Source: an uncultured Brachyspira sp. | GTDB taxonomy: Bacteria; Spirochaetota; Brachyspiria; Brachyspirales; Brachyspiraceae | Length of the DNA: 64,000 nt | Reading direction: 5' to 3' | NCBI RefSeq assembly: GCF_949287625.1 | Contig: NZ_CASEGO010000001.1 | Location: 1-64,000 of the forward strand | Shown: positions 36,307 through 44,609 of the stretch, one piece after another | Layout of the letters: the number at the start of each line of letters is the position of its first letter | How positions within the stretch are numbered: position 1 is the first letter of the stretch | Translations under genes and position numbers: made by a program | Notes under the pieces: generated by a model | What the model saw: the letters and a program-made list of their open reading frames with translations, nothing else | What the model was told of the DNA's origin: nothing | Databases searched by the model: none

Positions 36307-37440
36307 TTGAAAAAAGTAGAAGATTTTTACAATAAATTCAAATTTTGCCTCCCTACAAATAAAGAAATTGCCAATAAAGAAATAGATATACTCCAAAATA
36401 TTATTAATATGTCAAATAAAGAAGCACAGAATTATTTAAGACAATATATAGCAAAATTAACTTATTACCGTAAAAACTTTTTAGATGCCGAAACTGCATC
36501 AGCTATATCCAAAATGCTGGTAGAAATAGCTTTTATACTAAGACTTCAATATATAGATTATTCGCAGAAAAAAGAAAACAATACCTTAAGCAATGACGAA
36601 GAAGATATTGTAAACCTATCAAAAATGATAAAACTTTTAATCTCTGAAATATCTATGATAATATATAAAAAAGAGTATGAAACTAATAATATGTTTGCAA
36701 ATATGGAGGCATTTAAATCTGACTCCACAATAGGACATATTAATAGAGTATTTTTGACAGCAATAGAATCAATACTATTTTTTAATGAAAAAATGAGTCA
36801 GGGAATAACTAATAAAATAAGAGTGGATTTTAAAAAAACTTACTACAAATATTCTGAGAAAATATATAAAATGTACAATATAGATACTGAAAACAGTTTG
36901 GAAGCAAATGTTAAACTTGGAATAAGGAAAGTAGAAGCTAATACATTAATAGATACATCTATAGGAGTATTAATGCATGATATTGCTCTTGAAAATGATC
37001 ATGACTATATACCTATACATGAAGAAAAAAAAGATAATCATTCTATAAAAGACTACAATTTTACAAAATATTTTATGCGTGGAAGTGAAGGGGTATCTTT
37101 AACAGTTTCTTTGCATCATGAATATTACGGACATGGATACGGACTTTTCAGCGAATTATATAAAGCAGCTTTAAAAAGAAATCCGAATCATTATATAGAA
37201 TATATAGTTTCTTATGATTATAAAGATATATTAACACTTCAAAGTCTAACATATCTGCCTGCTAAAATTTTGGAAGTTATAGATGTATATGACACTTTAA
37301 CACATAAATTTAATAAATCAAGCAAAGAAGCTGTAAACTATATGACTGAAAATTTTATAGAAAAAGATATAATGCTTGATCCAATTATAATGGATATGTT
37401 TATACAATATCTAAAAGAAATAAAAAAAATCAAATTATAA
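36307..37440 (+). CDS. HD-GYP-like domain protein, degenerate
   Basis: The 377-aa protein has a helical N-terminal half of unknown type and a C-terminal region with HD-GYP features. MHDIAL near residue 220 is the HD pair, HHEYYGHGYG near 270 resembles HHE-x2-DG-x-GYP, and LEVIDVYDTLTHK near 325 matches the final metal motif. The Asp of DG-x-GYP and the Pro are missing, so cyclic-di-GMP hydrolysis is uncertain; it may bind a ligand instead. The start is TTG at 36307 behind AAGGAG. The 3' end overlaps convergent dxs by 6 bp. Confidence 0.72.
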   Translation: MKKVEDFYNKFKFCLPTNKEIANKEIDILQNIINMSNKEAQNYLRQYIAKLTYYRKNFLDAETASAISKMLVEIAFILRLQYIDYSQKKENNTLSNDEEDIVNLSKMIKLLISEISMIIYKKEYETNNMFANMEAFKSDSTIGHINRVFLTAIESILFFNEKMSQGITNKIRVDFKKTYYKYSEKIYKMYNIDTENSLEANVKLGIRKVEANTLIDTSIGVLMHDIALENDHDYIPIHEEKKDNHSIKDYNFTKYFMRGSEGVSLTVSLHHEYYGHGYGLFSELYKAALKRNPNHYIEYIVSYDYKDILTLQSLTYLPAKILEVIDVYDTLTHKFNKSSKEAVNYMTENFIEKDIMLDPIIMDMFIQYLKEIKKIKL

Positions 37441-39291
37441 AAAATAATTTTTTATCACTTCTTTTAATCCGTCTTTATCAAGTTTATACATTTTCAAAAG
37501 CTCAGCCCTCGTTGCTGATTCAAAAAATTTATTAGGCAAAGCATGAAGTTTTACGTCTTTATATATTTCATTATCTGATAATAATTCTAATATAGCACTT
37601 CCAATTCCTCCAGTCTCCAAAGCCTCTTCAATAATCAAAACCTTATTAGCTTTTTTTATATTATTTAAAATAGTTTTTTCATCTAAAGGTTTTAGAGTAG
37701 AAAGATTAATAATTGTAAAATCTGTATTAAGTTCATCAGATGCTTCTATTATATCAATAAGAGTTTGACCATAGCTTATTATAACATTATTGTTTTTTTT
37801 ATCTTCTCTAAGAATATATGCTTTACCTATTTCTATATCATCTAATACTTCATCATTCTTTAATTCTCTTACAGATGATTTATTATATCTTATAACAACA
37901 GGCCCCTTATATTCTACAGCTTTTTTTATCATGCTTCTAAAATCTTTTTCAACTACAGGAGCCATAATAGTAATATTTGGTATAATTCTTAAAAAAGATA
38001 CATCAAACACACCCTGATGAGTATCTCCGTCCTCTGGTACAAGCCCTGCCCTATCTATCATAAGTTTAACATTGGCATTCATAATACCAACATCATGTAT
38101 AACCTGATCATATGCCCTTTGAAGAAATGTAGAATATAAACAAACAAAAGGTATTATTCCGCTTTCAGAAAGCCCTACAGCAAATGTAACAGCATGCTGC
38201 TCTGCTATTCCAACATCAAAAAATCTATCAGGGAACATTTTGGCATATTCTGTTAATCCTGTTCCAGATTCCATTGCCGCAGTTATTGCTGCAATATTTT
38301 TATTTTCCTTTGCCGCATTTACAATACATTCTCCAGCAAGAGAAGAAAAAGTTTTTGATTCTTGTTTTGTTTTTAATTCTCCAGTTTCTATATCAAAAGG
38401 AGCTATTCCATGGAATTTTGAAGGATTTTCTTCAGCTATTTTATATCCTTTTCCTTTAACCGTATTAACCTGAACAAGTCTTGGACCTCTTATAGATTTT
38501 ACCTTCTGAAAAGTATTTATAAGATCATCATAATTATGCCCGTCAACAGGACCAAAATATTTAAATCCCATCTCTCTAAAAGCTATACCAGGGGCAACAA
38601 AAGTTCTAATAGCACCTTTACCTCTGTCTATAAACTCATTAGCAATATCTCCAAAAGGCAAACTTGAAACTAATCCCCTAACCTTTTCTGAAGCCTCCTG
38701 AACTAATGAATCATTTAAAGTTGTATTTAAAAACTTTGATATAGCACCGATATTTTTTCCTATAGACATTTCATTATTATTTAATACTATAATAATATCT
38801 GTATCAGTATTTGCAATATTATTCATAGCTTCAAGAGCCATACCTCCAGTCATAGCTCCATCGCCTATGATAGCTATAACATCACCTTTAAGACCTAACA
38901 TATTTCTAGAACAAGCAAGCCCGTAAGCAAATGATAATGAAGTAGAGGCATGTCCAGTTTCTTCTATATCATGTTCAGATTCGCATTTTTTAGGAAATCC
39001 AGAAAGTCCGCCGTATTTTCTTAATGTATGAAATCGGTCTTTTCTTCCTGTGAGAATTTTATGAGTATATGCCTGATGACCAACATCAAATATAAAAGCA
39101 TCTCTCGGAGAAGAAAATAAATAATGAAGTACAATAGTTAAATCTACTACTCCTAAATTGCTGCCTAAATGTCCCCCAGTATTTGAAACATTATTTATCA
39201 AAAACTCTCTTATCTCAGATGACAAAATTTTCAATTCTTCTACTGTTAATTTCTTTAAATCAACTGGACTATTTATTTCTTCTAAATACAT
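37435..39291 (-). CDS. dxs: 1-deoxy-D-xylulose-5-phosphate synthase
   Basis: The 618-aa thiamine-diphosphate enzyme shows the full DXS pattern: GGHLGSNLGVVDLTI near residue 41, FDVGHQAYTHKILTGR near 70, the ThDP motif GDGAMTGGMALEAMNN near 148 with VLNNNEMSIG, the transketolase-type GIAEQHAVTFAVGL near 368, and DRAGLVPEDGDTHQG near 415. It condenses pyruvate and glyceraldehyde-3-phosphate, the first step of the non-mevalonate isoprenoid pathway. The ATG at 39291 is better spaced from AAGG than the ATG at 39297. It marks the end of the core-chromosome block before the prophage. Confidence 0.95.
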   Translation of the reverse strand: MYLEEINSPVDLKKLTVEELKILSSEIREFLINNVSNTGGHLGSNLGVVDLTIVLHYLFSSPRDAFIFDVGHQAYTHKILTGRKDRFHTLRKYGGLSGFPKKCESEHDIEETGHASTSLSFAYGLACSRNMLGLKGDVIAIIGDGAMTGGMALEAMNNIANTDTDIIIVLNNNEMSIGKNIGAISKFLNTTLNDSLVQEASEKVRGLVSSLPFGDIANEFIDRGKGAIRTFVAPGIAFREMGFKYFGPVDGHNYDDLINTFQKVKSIRGPRLVQVNTVKGKGYKIAEENPSKFHGIAPFDIETGELKTKQESKTFSSLAGECIVNAAKENKNIAAITAAMESGTGLTEYAKMFPDRFFDVGIAEQHAVTFAVGLSESGIIPFVCLYSTFLQRAYDQVIHDVGIMNANVKLMIDRAGLVPEDGDTHQGVFDVSFLRIIPNITIMAPVVEKDFRSMIKKAVEYKGPVVIRYNKSSVRELKNDEVLDDIEIGKAYILREDKKNNNVIISYGQTLIDIIEASDELNTDFTIINLSTLKPLDEKTILNNIKKANKVLIIEEALETGGIGSAILELLSDNEIYKDVKLHALPNKFFESATRAELLKMYKLDKDGLKEVIKNYFL

Positions 39292-39297
39292 TATCAT

Positions 39298-39897
39298 GCC
39301 TTATAATTAAAATATAAGCAAATTATAACCATAAAATATTTTATTTCAATAATTAAAAACTGAAATTAAGAAAATTAGACTTGTTTAAAAACTTATTAGC
39401 ATACAATTCTTGTATATCTATTTATTATAAACTATATAATATTTATTAACACATAAAAAACATCTTATATATCATTCAAAACCTTATTTAATCTGTAAAA
39501 ATACGATTCTTTCTTAATAAAGAGTACTGTGATATACTGAAAATTTTTAATTTTAACGAATTTTCTAAGACTATGGAAAGCGGTACGAGTTTTACAATCT
39601 TCTCTCAAAATACAAATTGATAAATTAAAAAATCTAGTATGTGTTAATCGCATACTAGATTTAAAACAAAAACAATTCTTAAAAATCTCGAAAATAATTG
39701 CAACTAAAAAGTTATGCTTGACTTTTTTAGATAAAGAACAGAGTTTATTTCATCAGTCAGCATTCCTGCTGAAAAATATCAAAACTATATGCAGTATAAA
39801 TTTATTTAAATCATTTAGGCAGTTCTTTGCCTTAATAATTTTTATCACTGCAGAAGGATGAATATTTTTTAAAAAATACTATCACGGAGGCGGTTTA
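39298..39897. other. 600-bp intergenic region at the left edge of the prophage
   Basis: No protein-coding gene is supported here. It holds a degenerate MITE-like end (TTAGACTTGTTTAAAA at 39375-39390), a perfect 12-bp hairpin (AAATCTAGTATG at 39630-39641 with 39651-39662), small hairpins at 39758-39773 (TCAGCA/TGCTGA) and near 39820 (AGGCA/TGCCT), and a TTGACT at 39718. The prophage attachment site may lie here, but no tRNA or duplicated core was found to prove it. Confidence 0.5.
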
Positions 39898-39948
39898 ATG
39901 TTAGTACGAAAATTGACTTATAAAAATATATTAGGCGGAGCGAAATAA
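39898..39948 (+). CDS. 16-codon leader ORF upstream of the phage replication genes
   Basis: ATG at 39898 follows a strong CGGAGGCGG ribosome-binding site. The frame encodes MLVRKLTYKNILGGAK and stops at 39946-39948. Its TAA overlaps the ATG of the next gene (TAATG), so ribosomes could reinitiate directly. A second Shine-Dalgarno-like GGCGGAG lies inside its end. It may be a translational coupling or attenuation device rather than a functional peptide. Confidence 0.5.
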   Translation: MLVRKLTYKNILGGAK

Positions 39949-40832
39949 TGGCAGAGTTAGAAAAGTTTTCGGCACTTTACGGAAAAATAGATTATCCTGC
40001 AGATCTATTAACAATACCTTTTGAAGTGCTTGAATATAGAACTAGACTAGGATTAACAACAAGCGAGTTTGAGTTTATATGCTGGATATTTCATTTAGTA
40101 AATAAAGATTTTAATGAAATTAGAGATAAAGATATCAGCAGAAGATGTACAAGACAAAGAAAAAGCCTGCAGGCAAAAGGCTATTTAAAAATAAAAATAG
40201 CAAGAACATATAAAGACAAACGATGTATAAAAGTAGGATTGGTATATGACTTTACTAATTTGAAAAATAAAATTGAAGAGCTGAAAGAAGAAGATAAAAA
40301 ACTTCAGAATCTCGAAGCTCCTGTTACTGTAATATATGATGAGCCTAGTTTGTTTAATGAAGATATAGACGAAAATCCAATATATCCTGCAAAACTTTTA
40401 ACAGATGATAAAGAGATAAAAGAGCTTCAGCTTCAAAATGAGTTTTTAGAGAAGTTCAATAAACTTCATAAGGAATTAGTTAATTTTGGAATTGATTACA
40501 TAAAATCAGCACCCTATAAAAAACATTTATTAGATGCATTTTCTAATAGAAAAAATAACAATATTGATGAAGTATTGAACTCAGTTAAAAAAAGTTTTTT
40601 CAGGCTACCTATTGAAGAACGAAAAAGTTTAAGACTTCAGGATTTAACAAAGTATGCTCTATTAGAAACAGAAAAACAAAATAATACAAACGAAGAAAAT
40701 AAAACTCAAAGCGAGGAAACAAAAAAATATACAATACCAAGCGGAATTGATAAGCTGAATTATTTATTAAAAATTATAGAAGAAGGAGGAAACTTCGATG
40801 AAGCCTATTCACAAATTGCAAATTGCGGATAG
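39948..40832 (+). CDS. Phage replication-initiator-like protein
   Basis: The 294-aa protein has an N-terminal region with winged-helix character (TTSEFEFICWIFHLVNKDF then RDKDISRRCTRQRKSLQAKGY, residues about 35-82). A charged coiled middle and a helical C-terminal part (EEVLNSVKKSFFRLPIEERK-like) follow. Phage initiators of this type pair with a DnaC-like loader, and one is encoded immediately downstream with a 35-bp overlap. A repeat-rich candidate origin follows the pair. I infer origin recognition or helicase-loading help; no named family is certain. It is translationally coupled to the upstream 16-codon ORF. Confidence 0.6.
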   Translation: MAELEKFSALYGKIDYPADLLTIPFEVLEYRTRLGLTTSEFEFICWIFHLVNKDFNEIRDKDISRRCTRQRKSLQAKGYLKIKIARTYKDKRCIKVGLVYDFTNLKNKIEELKEEDKKLQNLEAPVTVIYDEPSLFNEDIDENPIYPAKLLTDDKEIKELQLQNEFLEKFNKLHKELVNFGIDYIKSAPYKKHLLDAFSNRKNNNIDEVLNSVKKSFFRLPIEERKSLRLQDLTKYALLETEKQNNTNEENKTQSEETKKYTIPSGIDKLNYLLKIIEEGGNFDEAYSQIANCG

Positions 40833-41649
40833 CCGCTACTGTTTGCAAAGCTATAAAAAATATTTGGAAGAATTGAAATCAAAAGCAAGGGACGGAAAAG
40901 ACCCAAATTGTACTAAATGCGATGAGGACGGATTTATAAAAGTTCCAGATGATTTAAGTTTTTCAGGAAGGAAATACAGTCTGCCTACTATGTGCGACTG
41001 TGTAAGCGATGAAAAAACTAAAATATCAGAAAAGATAGAAAGAATTGAGAGCATTATCAAAACATATAATTTATTATTTGGTACATTAGACAATGAAATG
41101 ACTTTGGATCTTTTTGCAGAAAGATTTAATCAAACTGAGCTGATTAATTCTATAAAAAAATATTTGAATGTAGGAAGTACAATGTCCTTATATTTCAGAG
41201 GTAAAAGCGGAACAGGTAAAACTACAATGCTTAAAATGTTATGGCAGATATACGCTATTAATAATATAAAAGTAATGTATATGAAAGCAAGCCATTTTGA
41301 AGATTTGCATAAAAACTTATTTAATCAAAATGCTAAGGATAAAGATATGAAAGCTGCCATTGATAAAAAAATAGATAATGCCAAAAATGCAGATATTATT
41401 ATGATAGATGATATTGACAGCGTAGGCTTTCATTATGCTATAGACGGATACTATAAAATATTTGATAATATAAGAAGCGGGGAAAAAACAGTTATTCTCA
41501 CATCAAATAAAAGCTATGATGATTTATTAAATAGTTTGAATAAAAAAACTGATGCTGAATATATGAAAGGCAGACTTACAAGCAGACTATTAAACTTGAA
41601 AATTATAGAAATAGAAATGCAGAAATCTAAAGAGCTTATAACAGCATAG
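40798..41649 (+). CDS. DnaC-like helicase-loader ATPase
   Basis: The 283-aa AAA+ protein has an N-terminal Cys cluster (CTKCDEDGF near residue 38, CDC near 64; possible zinc site), Walker A FRGKSGTGKTTMLKM near 134, Walker B IIMIDDID near 197 and a sensor motif TVILTSNKSYDDL near 230. This is the DnaC/IstB pattern: it would load the replicative helicase onto phage origin DNA. AGGAGG lies 8 bp before the ATG at 40798, which is inside the preceding gene. Together they form a replication pair. The insertion-sequence ATPase IstB is an alternative but no transposase is near. Confidence 0.85.
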   Translation: MKPIHKLQIADSRYCLQSYKKYLEELKSKARDGKDPNCTKCDEDGFIKVPDDLSFSGRKYSLPTMCDCVSDEKTKISEKIERIESIIKTYNLLFGTLDNEMTLDLFAERFNQTELINSIKKYLNVGSTMSLYFRGKSGTGKTTMLKMLWQIYAINNIKVMYMKASHFEDLHKNLFNQNAKDKDMKAAIDKKIDNAKNADIIMIDDIDSVGFHYAIDGYYKIFDNIRSGEKTVILTSNKSYDDLLNSLNKKTDAEYMKGRLTSRLLNLKIIEIEMQKSKELITA

Positions 41650-41700
41650 TATTAAATAAAAGTGAGGCGGATATAGTAATAAATATAAGTGAGCCGCAGC

Positions 41701-41727
41701 CCTCGACATAATTTATTATGTCGGAGG
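41701..41727. repeat. GC-capped hairpin
   Basis: CCTCGACATAAT at 41701-41712 pairs with the complementary ATTATGTCGGAGG at 41715-41727 with one bulged G. It lies within the candidate origin, 50 bp after the helicase-loader gene, and has no T tract. Confidence 0.6.
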
Positions 41728-41750
41728 CGAACATAGTAGCAATAAAGCGA

Positions 41751-41799
41751 AAAAAAGCCCGTTGGCTTATTTATAAGCTAGCGGATTATAGGCTTTTTT
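41751..41799 (+). terminator. Branched terminator-like hairpin
   Basis: AAAAAAGCC at 41751-41759 pairs with GGCTTTTTT at 41791-41799. Between them GCTTAT/ATAAGC forms an inner stem flanked by CG pairs. The T-rich 3' arm suits a Rho-independent terminator for the two replication genes. Confidence 0.7.
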
Positions 41800-41822
41800 G
41801 AGCATAGCAACAATATGTTTAT

Positions 41823-41847
41823 AAGTTGTCAACAATGTTGATAACTT
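41823..41847. promoter_or_regulatory. Back-to-back DnaA-box-like palindrome
   Basis: TTGTCAACA at 41826-41834 is followed after one base by TGTTGATAA at 41836-41844, the complement of TTATCAACA. Both resemble the DnaA box TTATNCACA. The arms extend to 12 bp (41823-41834, 41836-41847) with one mismatch. A phage operator is an alternative. Confidence 0.5.
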
Positions 41848-41996
41848 GTAAATAAGATGTTCAAAAATCAGGAGATAAAAAAGGAGTAGTGAGCCGAGCT
41901 GCCTACTCGACAGGAGCGGAAATAAAGGAGGTGAGTACGAGCCAGCTAGTAACTTTAGTTGCTAGCTATTGGCAGGCGAGTACGAACATAGCAGCA

Positions 41997-42266
41997 ATGA
42001 GAAGTGATGAAAAAGCATATAAAAGATATCAAAGCAAGAAATGGCGTGCTTTTAGAGAAAGTTTTTTAAAAGAAAATCCGCTTTGTAAAAACTTTGACGA
42101 GTGCCATAACTTTGCTGAACATGTGGACCATATAAAAAGAATAGAAAGTGAAGATGATCCTCTGTTCTATGATAAAAATAATCTGCAGGCTTTATGCAAA
42201 AGGTGTCATAGCAGAAAAACAGCAAAAGAAGATGGAGCTTTTGGAAATAAAAAGAAAGATTATTAA
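41997..42266 (+). CDS. HNH endonuclease, small phage type
   Basis: From the ATG at 41997 the protein is 89 aa: YQSKKWRAFRESFLKENPLC (residues about 11-30), a Cys-containing hairpin KNFDECHNF, the HNH first strand EHVDHIKRIESEDD, and the C-terminal YDKNNLQALCKRCHSRKT. This layout matches small phage HNH nucleases often found beside replication or packaging genes, where they nick DNA. An in-frame GTG at 41889 would add 36 residues of repeat-derived sequence with no conserved character, so 41997 is preferred, although neither start has a clear ribosome-binding site. Confidence 0.85.
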   Translation: MRSDEKAYKRYQSKKWRAFRESFLKENPLCKNFDECHNFAEHVDHIKRIESEDDPLFYDKNNLQALCKRCHSRKTAKEDGAFGNKKKDY

Positions 42267-42272
42267 TAGGAT

Positions 42273-42500
42273 ATGATTATGAAAATAGATAGTCAAAAAC
42301 AATATATACATATAGAACGAGATAATAAAGAAGAACGTATTATTATTGATGCTAAAAATATTAACAGCGAAGATACTATTTATTTGTTGACTGAGTTTAT
42401 ATACTTTGTAACCAATAAAGAAAATGTACCTGCTGATGGTTTTGTTGATATGATAAAAAATGCAGTAAGATTAAAAACAGAATTAGAAAAAAAGGAATGA
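42273..42500 (+). CDS. Small phage protein, unknown
   Basis: I do not recognise this 75-aa protein. It is charged, with predicted beta strands at the start (KQYIHIERDNKEERIIIDAK) and helices in the second half, ending in KTELEKKE. AGGAT lies ahead of the double start ATG-ATT-ATG. It sits 6 bp after the HNH gene and 3 bp before the next gene, so it belongs to the early operon. Confidence 0.7.
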   Translation: MIMKIDSQKQYIHIERDNKEERIIIDAKNINSEDTIYLLTEFIYFVTNKENVPADGFVDMIKNAVRLKTELEKKE

Positions 42501-42503
42501 ATA

Positions 42504-43427
42504 ATGAGAGAAGTAAACTTTATAGAAAATAACGGGGTTTTTGGCATAACTTTTACATCTGATGATAAAGCAGAAGCTAACACTATTATGAATGCTATAC
42601 AGAGATTTATATTAAAAAATAGCAACAATGGTAAAAAAGAAAATATTGATAATATTTGTTGCTCTGCTTATAAAAAAGATTATTCAAGATATCCTATAGA
42701 TGGTCCTAGTAAAGATGTATATTTAAATTTATTTAGTGATGACAAATTAATTGAGTTGTATAATAGTGAGGAGTTAGAGCAAGGGTATAAAGATTATATA
42801 AAAAACGAATTAAATAAAAGAGGTATTTTTGATTTAAGTATGATTAAATCAAAAAATAAAATTGCCAAAAATAACAATACTAAAAAAGAAAAAAAATCAA
42901 ACACTATAATAGAAAATATCAAAGAGCATGAACTTAATAATAAAATAGAAAATATAAAAAATGGGAGAGATATGATGCAGCTTTCTAATGAGGAATTAGA
43001 AGAAATAGCTTTATTGGAAAGTGAATTAGCTTCTATATGCGGATATTCAGAAACTGCAAAACATATTTTACAAGGCAGGAAGTTTAATAAAAGCAGAGAG
43101 CTTGAAAATAAAATAACACAGGGCAGAAGACTATCAGAACTAACTCTTGAAGAATTGGGAAAATTAAAAGAAATAACAATGATAGAGAGTTATAAAGAAG
43201 ATATACAAAAAGAAATTAATAAAAGAAAAAATAAATCTTTTGAAGAAACATTAAAAGAAAACAATGAGATAATATCTTTCTCAGAAGATGAAGAACAGTC
43301 TAATTATAAAATAGATGAAGATGAAGATCCATTAAGTGCAGATACTGATAATATAAATAATTGGGATTTTGATGAGGACGGCGACAAAGCAGATGCAGAC
43401 GGCAATAAAATGCTTTTTGATGATTGA
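42504..43427 (+). CDS. Acidic helical phage protein, unknown
   Basis: The 307-aa protein is not recognised. The first 40 residues look folded (FIENNGVFGITFTSDDKAEA). The centre is Lys/Glu-rich and helical with a repeated leucine pattern (LSNEELEEIALLESELASI and LTLEELGKLKEITMIES). The last 50 residues are very acidic and end in DGNKMLFDD. Such a tail may mimic DNA or bind SSB-interacting partners, but this is speculative. AAAGGA precedes the ATG. It is in the early operon between two small genes. Confidence 0.7.
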   Translation: MREVNFIENNGVFGITFTSDDKAEANTIMNAIQRFILKNSNNGKKENIDNICCSAYKKDYSRYPIDGPSKDVYLNLFSDDKLIELYNSEELEQGYKDYIKNELNKRGIFDLSMIKSKNKIAKNNNTKKEKKSNTIIENIKEHELNNKIENIKNGRDMMQLSNEELEEIALLESELASICGYSETAKHILQGRKFNKSRELENKITQGRRLSELTLEELGKLKEITMIESYKEDIQKEINKRKNKSFEETLKENNEIISFSEDEEQSNYKIDEDEDPLSADTDNINNWDFDEDGDKADADGNKMLFDD

Positions 43428-43436
43428 GGTTTATAA

Positions 43437-43667
43437 ATGAAAGACACTATTATAATATTTGATGATATAAAAGAAAATCAAACCATGATAAAAATCAAAG
43501 GCAGCTATGAAGATATTTTAACAGGATATGCAACACTTATATATCAAACTGCTATAAAAACTAAGAAAAAACCTGAAGATGTTGTTTTGGATATATTATA
43601 TAAAGTGAAAGATAATAAAGAAACCTTGTATAAATATATAAAAAAGAATAAGGGAAATAAAAAATGA
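43437..43667 (+). CDS. Small phage protein, unknown
   Basis: This 76-aa protein is not recognised. It begins with a beta-rich part (KDTIIIFDDIKENQTMIKIK) and continues as a helix with a Lys-rich end. GAGG lies ahead of the ATG. Its stop overlaps the next ATG (ATGA), showing translational coupling within the early operon. Confidence 0.65.
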   Translation: MKDTIIIFDDIKENQTMIKIKGSYEDILTGYATLIYQTAIKTKKKPEDVVLDILYKVKDNKETLYKYIKKNKGNKK

Positions 43668-43858
43668 TTTGTGATATATGTAAAAAAAATATAAATGATG
43701 ATGAGATATTGGAAGGACAAATAAATATTAAATATAAGGATAAAGATGGTATAGAAAAAGAGAAAGAAAAAGAAGGTAAACTTTGTATATCATGCTTAGA
43801 AGGTTTATCAAAGTATATGGGTATTCCAATAACAATTGTTTGTGAATATGAGGAGTAA
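43664..43858 (+). CDS. Small zinc-ribbon-like phage protein
   Basis: The 64-aa protein has two Cys pairs, CDICKKN at residues 3-9 and CISCLEGL near 44-51, separated by a charged beta hairpin. This four-Cys arrangement suggests one structural zinc site. Function is unknown; small zinc ribbons in phage early operons often bind nucleic acid or protein. It starts inside the end of the previous gene (4-bp overlap) and ends 3 bp before the following frameshifted gene. Confidence 0.7.
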   Translation: MICDICKKNINDDEILEGQINIKYKDKDGIEKEKEKEGKLCISCLEGLSKYMGIPITIVCEYEE

Positions 43859-43861
43859 TTT

Positions 43862-44063
43862 ATGCTGAAAGGTATTTTTATTAAAAAAATATTTAATAAA
43901 TATAAACTGTATATCAAGTATTTATTTTGATGAAAATAAAAAGAGTATAAGGATATTTACTTTAGAAAGCGGATTGCCTACAACAATAGAATGTGATTCA
44001 GAAGATGAATATAATAAATATTATAATGTTCTAAGCTCATTATTTGATATAGTAGAGATATAA
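43862..44063 (+). pseudogene. Small phage gene interrupted at an A7 tract
   Basis: ATG at 43862 opens a frame that reads MLKGIFIKK and soon stops at 43931. Reading A6 instead of A7 at 43883-43889 continues as YLININCISSIYFDENKK and FTLESGLPTTIECDSEDEY to a stop at 44061-44063, about 66 aa of plausible protein. That stop is 3 bp before the next ATG, as expected for an intact operon gene. So a one-base A-tract insertion, transcriptional slippage or a sequencing error is likely. Function is unknown. Confidence 0.65.
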
Positions 44064-44066
44064 AAA

Positions 44067-44306
44067 ATGATTAAAGCGATTATTAATTATAATGATGTAA
44101 ATGATGAGTTCAGAAGAATGAATGACATTTTAGGAGTGTTAAAGCATCAATATAAAAATATTGATATAAGCTATAACAAAATAATATCAAAGGGACGACG
44201 AGACGGAAAGAAAAATGAATTATTTGTAACTATTAATAATGAGAAATTAGACTGCAATCATAGTTTAGGTTTTTATATGCAGGCAGTAGAAAAATATATT
44301 AAATAA
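44067..44306 (+). CDS. Small phage protein, unknown
   Basis: The 79-aa protein is not recognised. It is basic and of mixed alpha/beta character, with KIISKGRRDGKKNELFVTIN in the middle and a helical end (FYMQAVEKYIK). No strong ribosome-binding site is present; it starts 3 bp after the preceding frame. It is part of the early operon of short genes. Confidence 0.6.
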   Translation: MIKAIINYNDVNDEFRRMNDILGVLKHQYKNIDISYNKIISKGRRDGKKNELFVTINNEKLDCNHSLGFYMQAVEKYIK

Positions 44307-44315
44307 GGTTTGAAA

Positions 44316-44609
44316 ATGCTTAATAAAAAAATAATAATTTTAAGAGAAAAAGTAAAAAGTATATTAAAAAATATGCTTCCGTTTAATGAATTAGACTTTA
44401 ATATTCATTTTGATAAAGATTACAAACAATTAAAATATATAGATTTATATATGCATCATGAATATATAAGGATAAAAAAAGGAACTAAAGTTGAAAATAT
44501 ATCTGATATGAACAATAAAATAAGAAAATGTTTAAAAGATATATATAAAGAGTTTGAAGAAGAAATACAGAACTTATTTGATAGGAATTATTATGACTTT
44601 AAAGAATAA
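44316..44609 (+). CDS. Small phage protein, unknown
   Basis: From the ATG at 44316 the protein is 97 aa, charged and mostly helical, with IILREKVKSILKNMLPFNEL at the start and an acidic helix KDIYKEFEEEIQNLFDRN at the end. A TTG at 44310 is in frame but overlaps the AAGG ribosome-binding site. The 3' end overlaps the start of the next gene by 17 bp. No family is recognised. Confidence 0.6.
   Translation: MLNKKIIILREKVKSILKNMLPFNELDFNIHFDKDYKQLKYIDLYMHHEYIRIKKGTKVENISDMNNKIRKCLKDIYKEFEEEIQNLFDRNYYDFKE

Larger units (their letters stand above)
41664..41996. other. Repeat-rich candidate phage replication origin
   Basis: This non-coding stretch after the helicase-loader gene is unusually G-rich. 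It contains four degenerate repeats of the type GGAGGCGAACATAGTAGCAA (41664, 41723, 41927, 41973), two AGTGAGCCG copies (41688, 41888) and three hairpins. Position beside the initiator and loader genes suggests origin iterons. An alternative reading extends the HNH gene to a GTG at 41889. Confidence 0.45.

Noticed and set aside
39465..39653. 62-codon minus-strand frame between dxs and the prophage
   Set aside because: No start signal, ends in a hairpin, and codon use is unlike its neighbours.
41889..41996. GTG-initiated N-terminal extension of the HNH protein
   Set aside because: The 36 extra codons coincide with the repeat elements of the candidate origin and have no conserved character.
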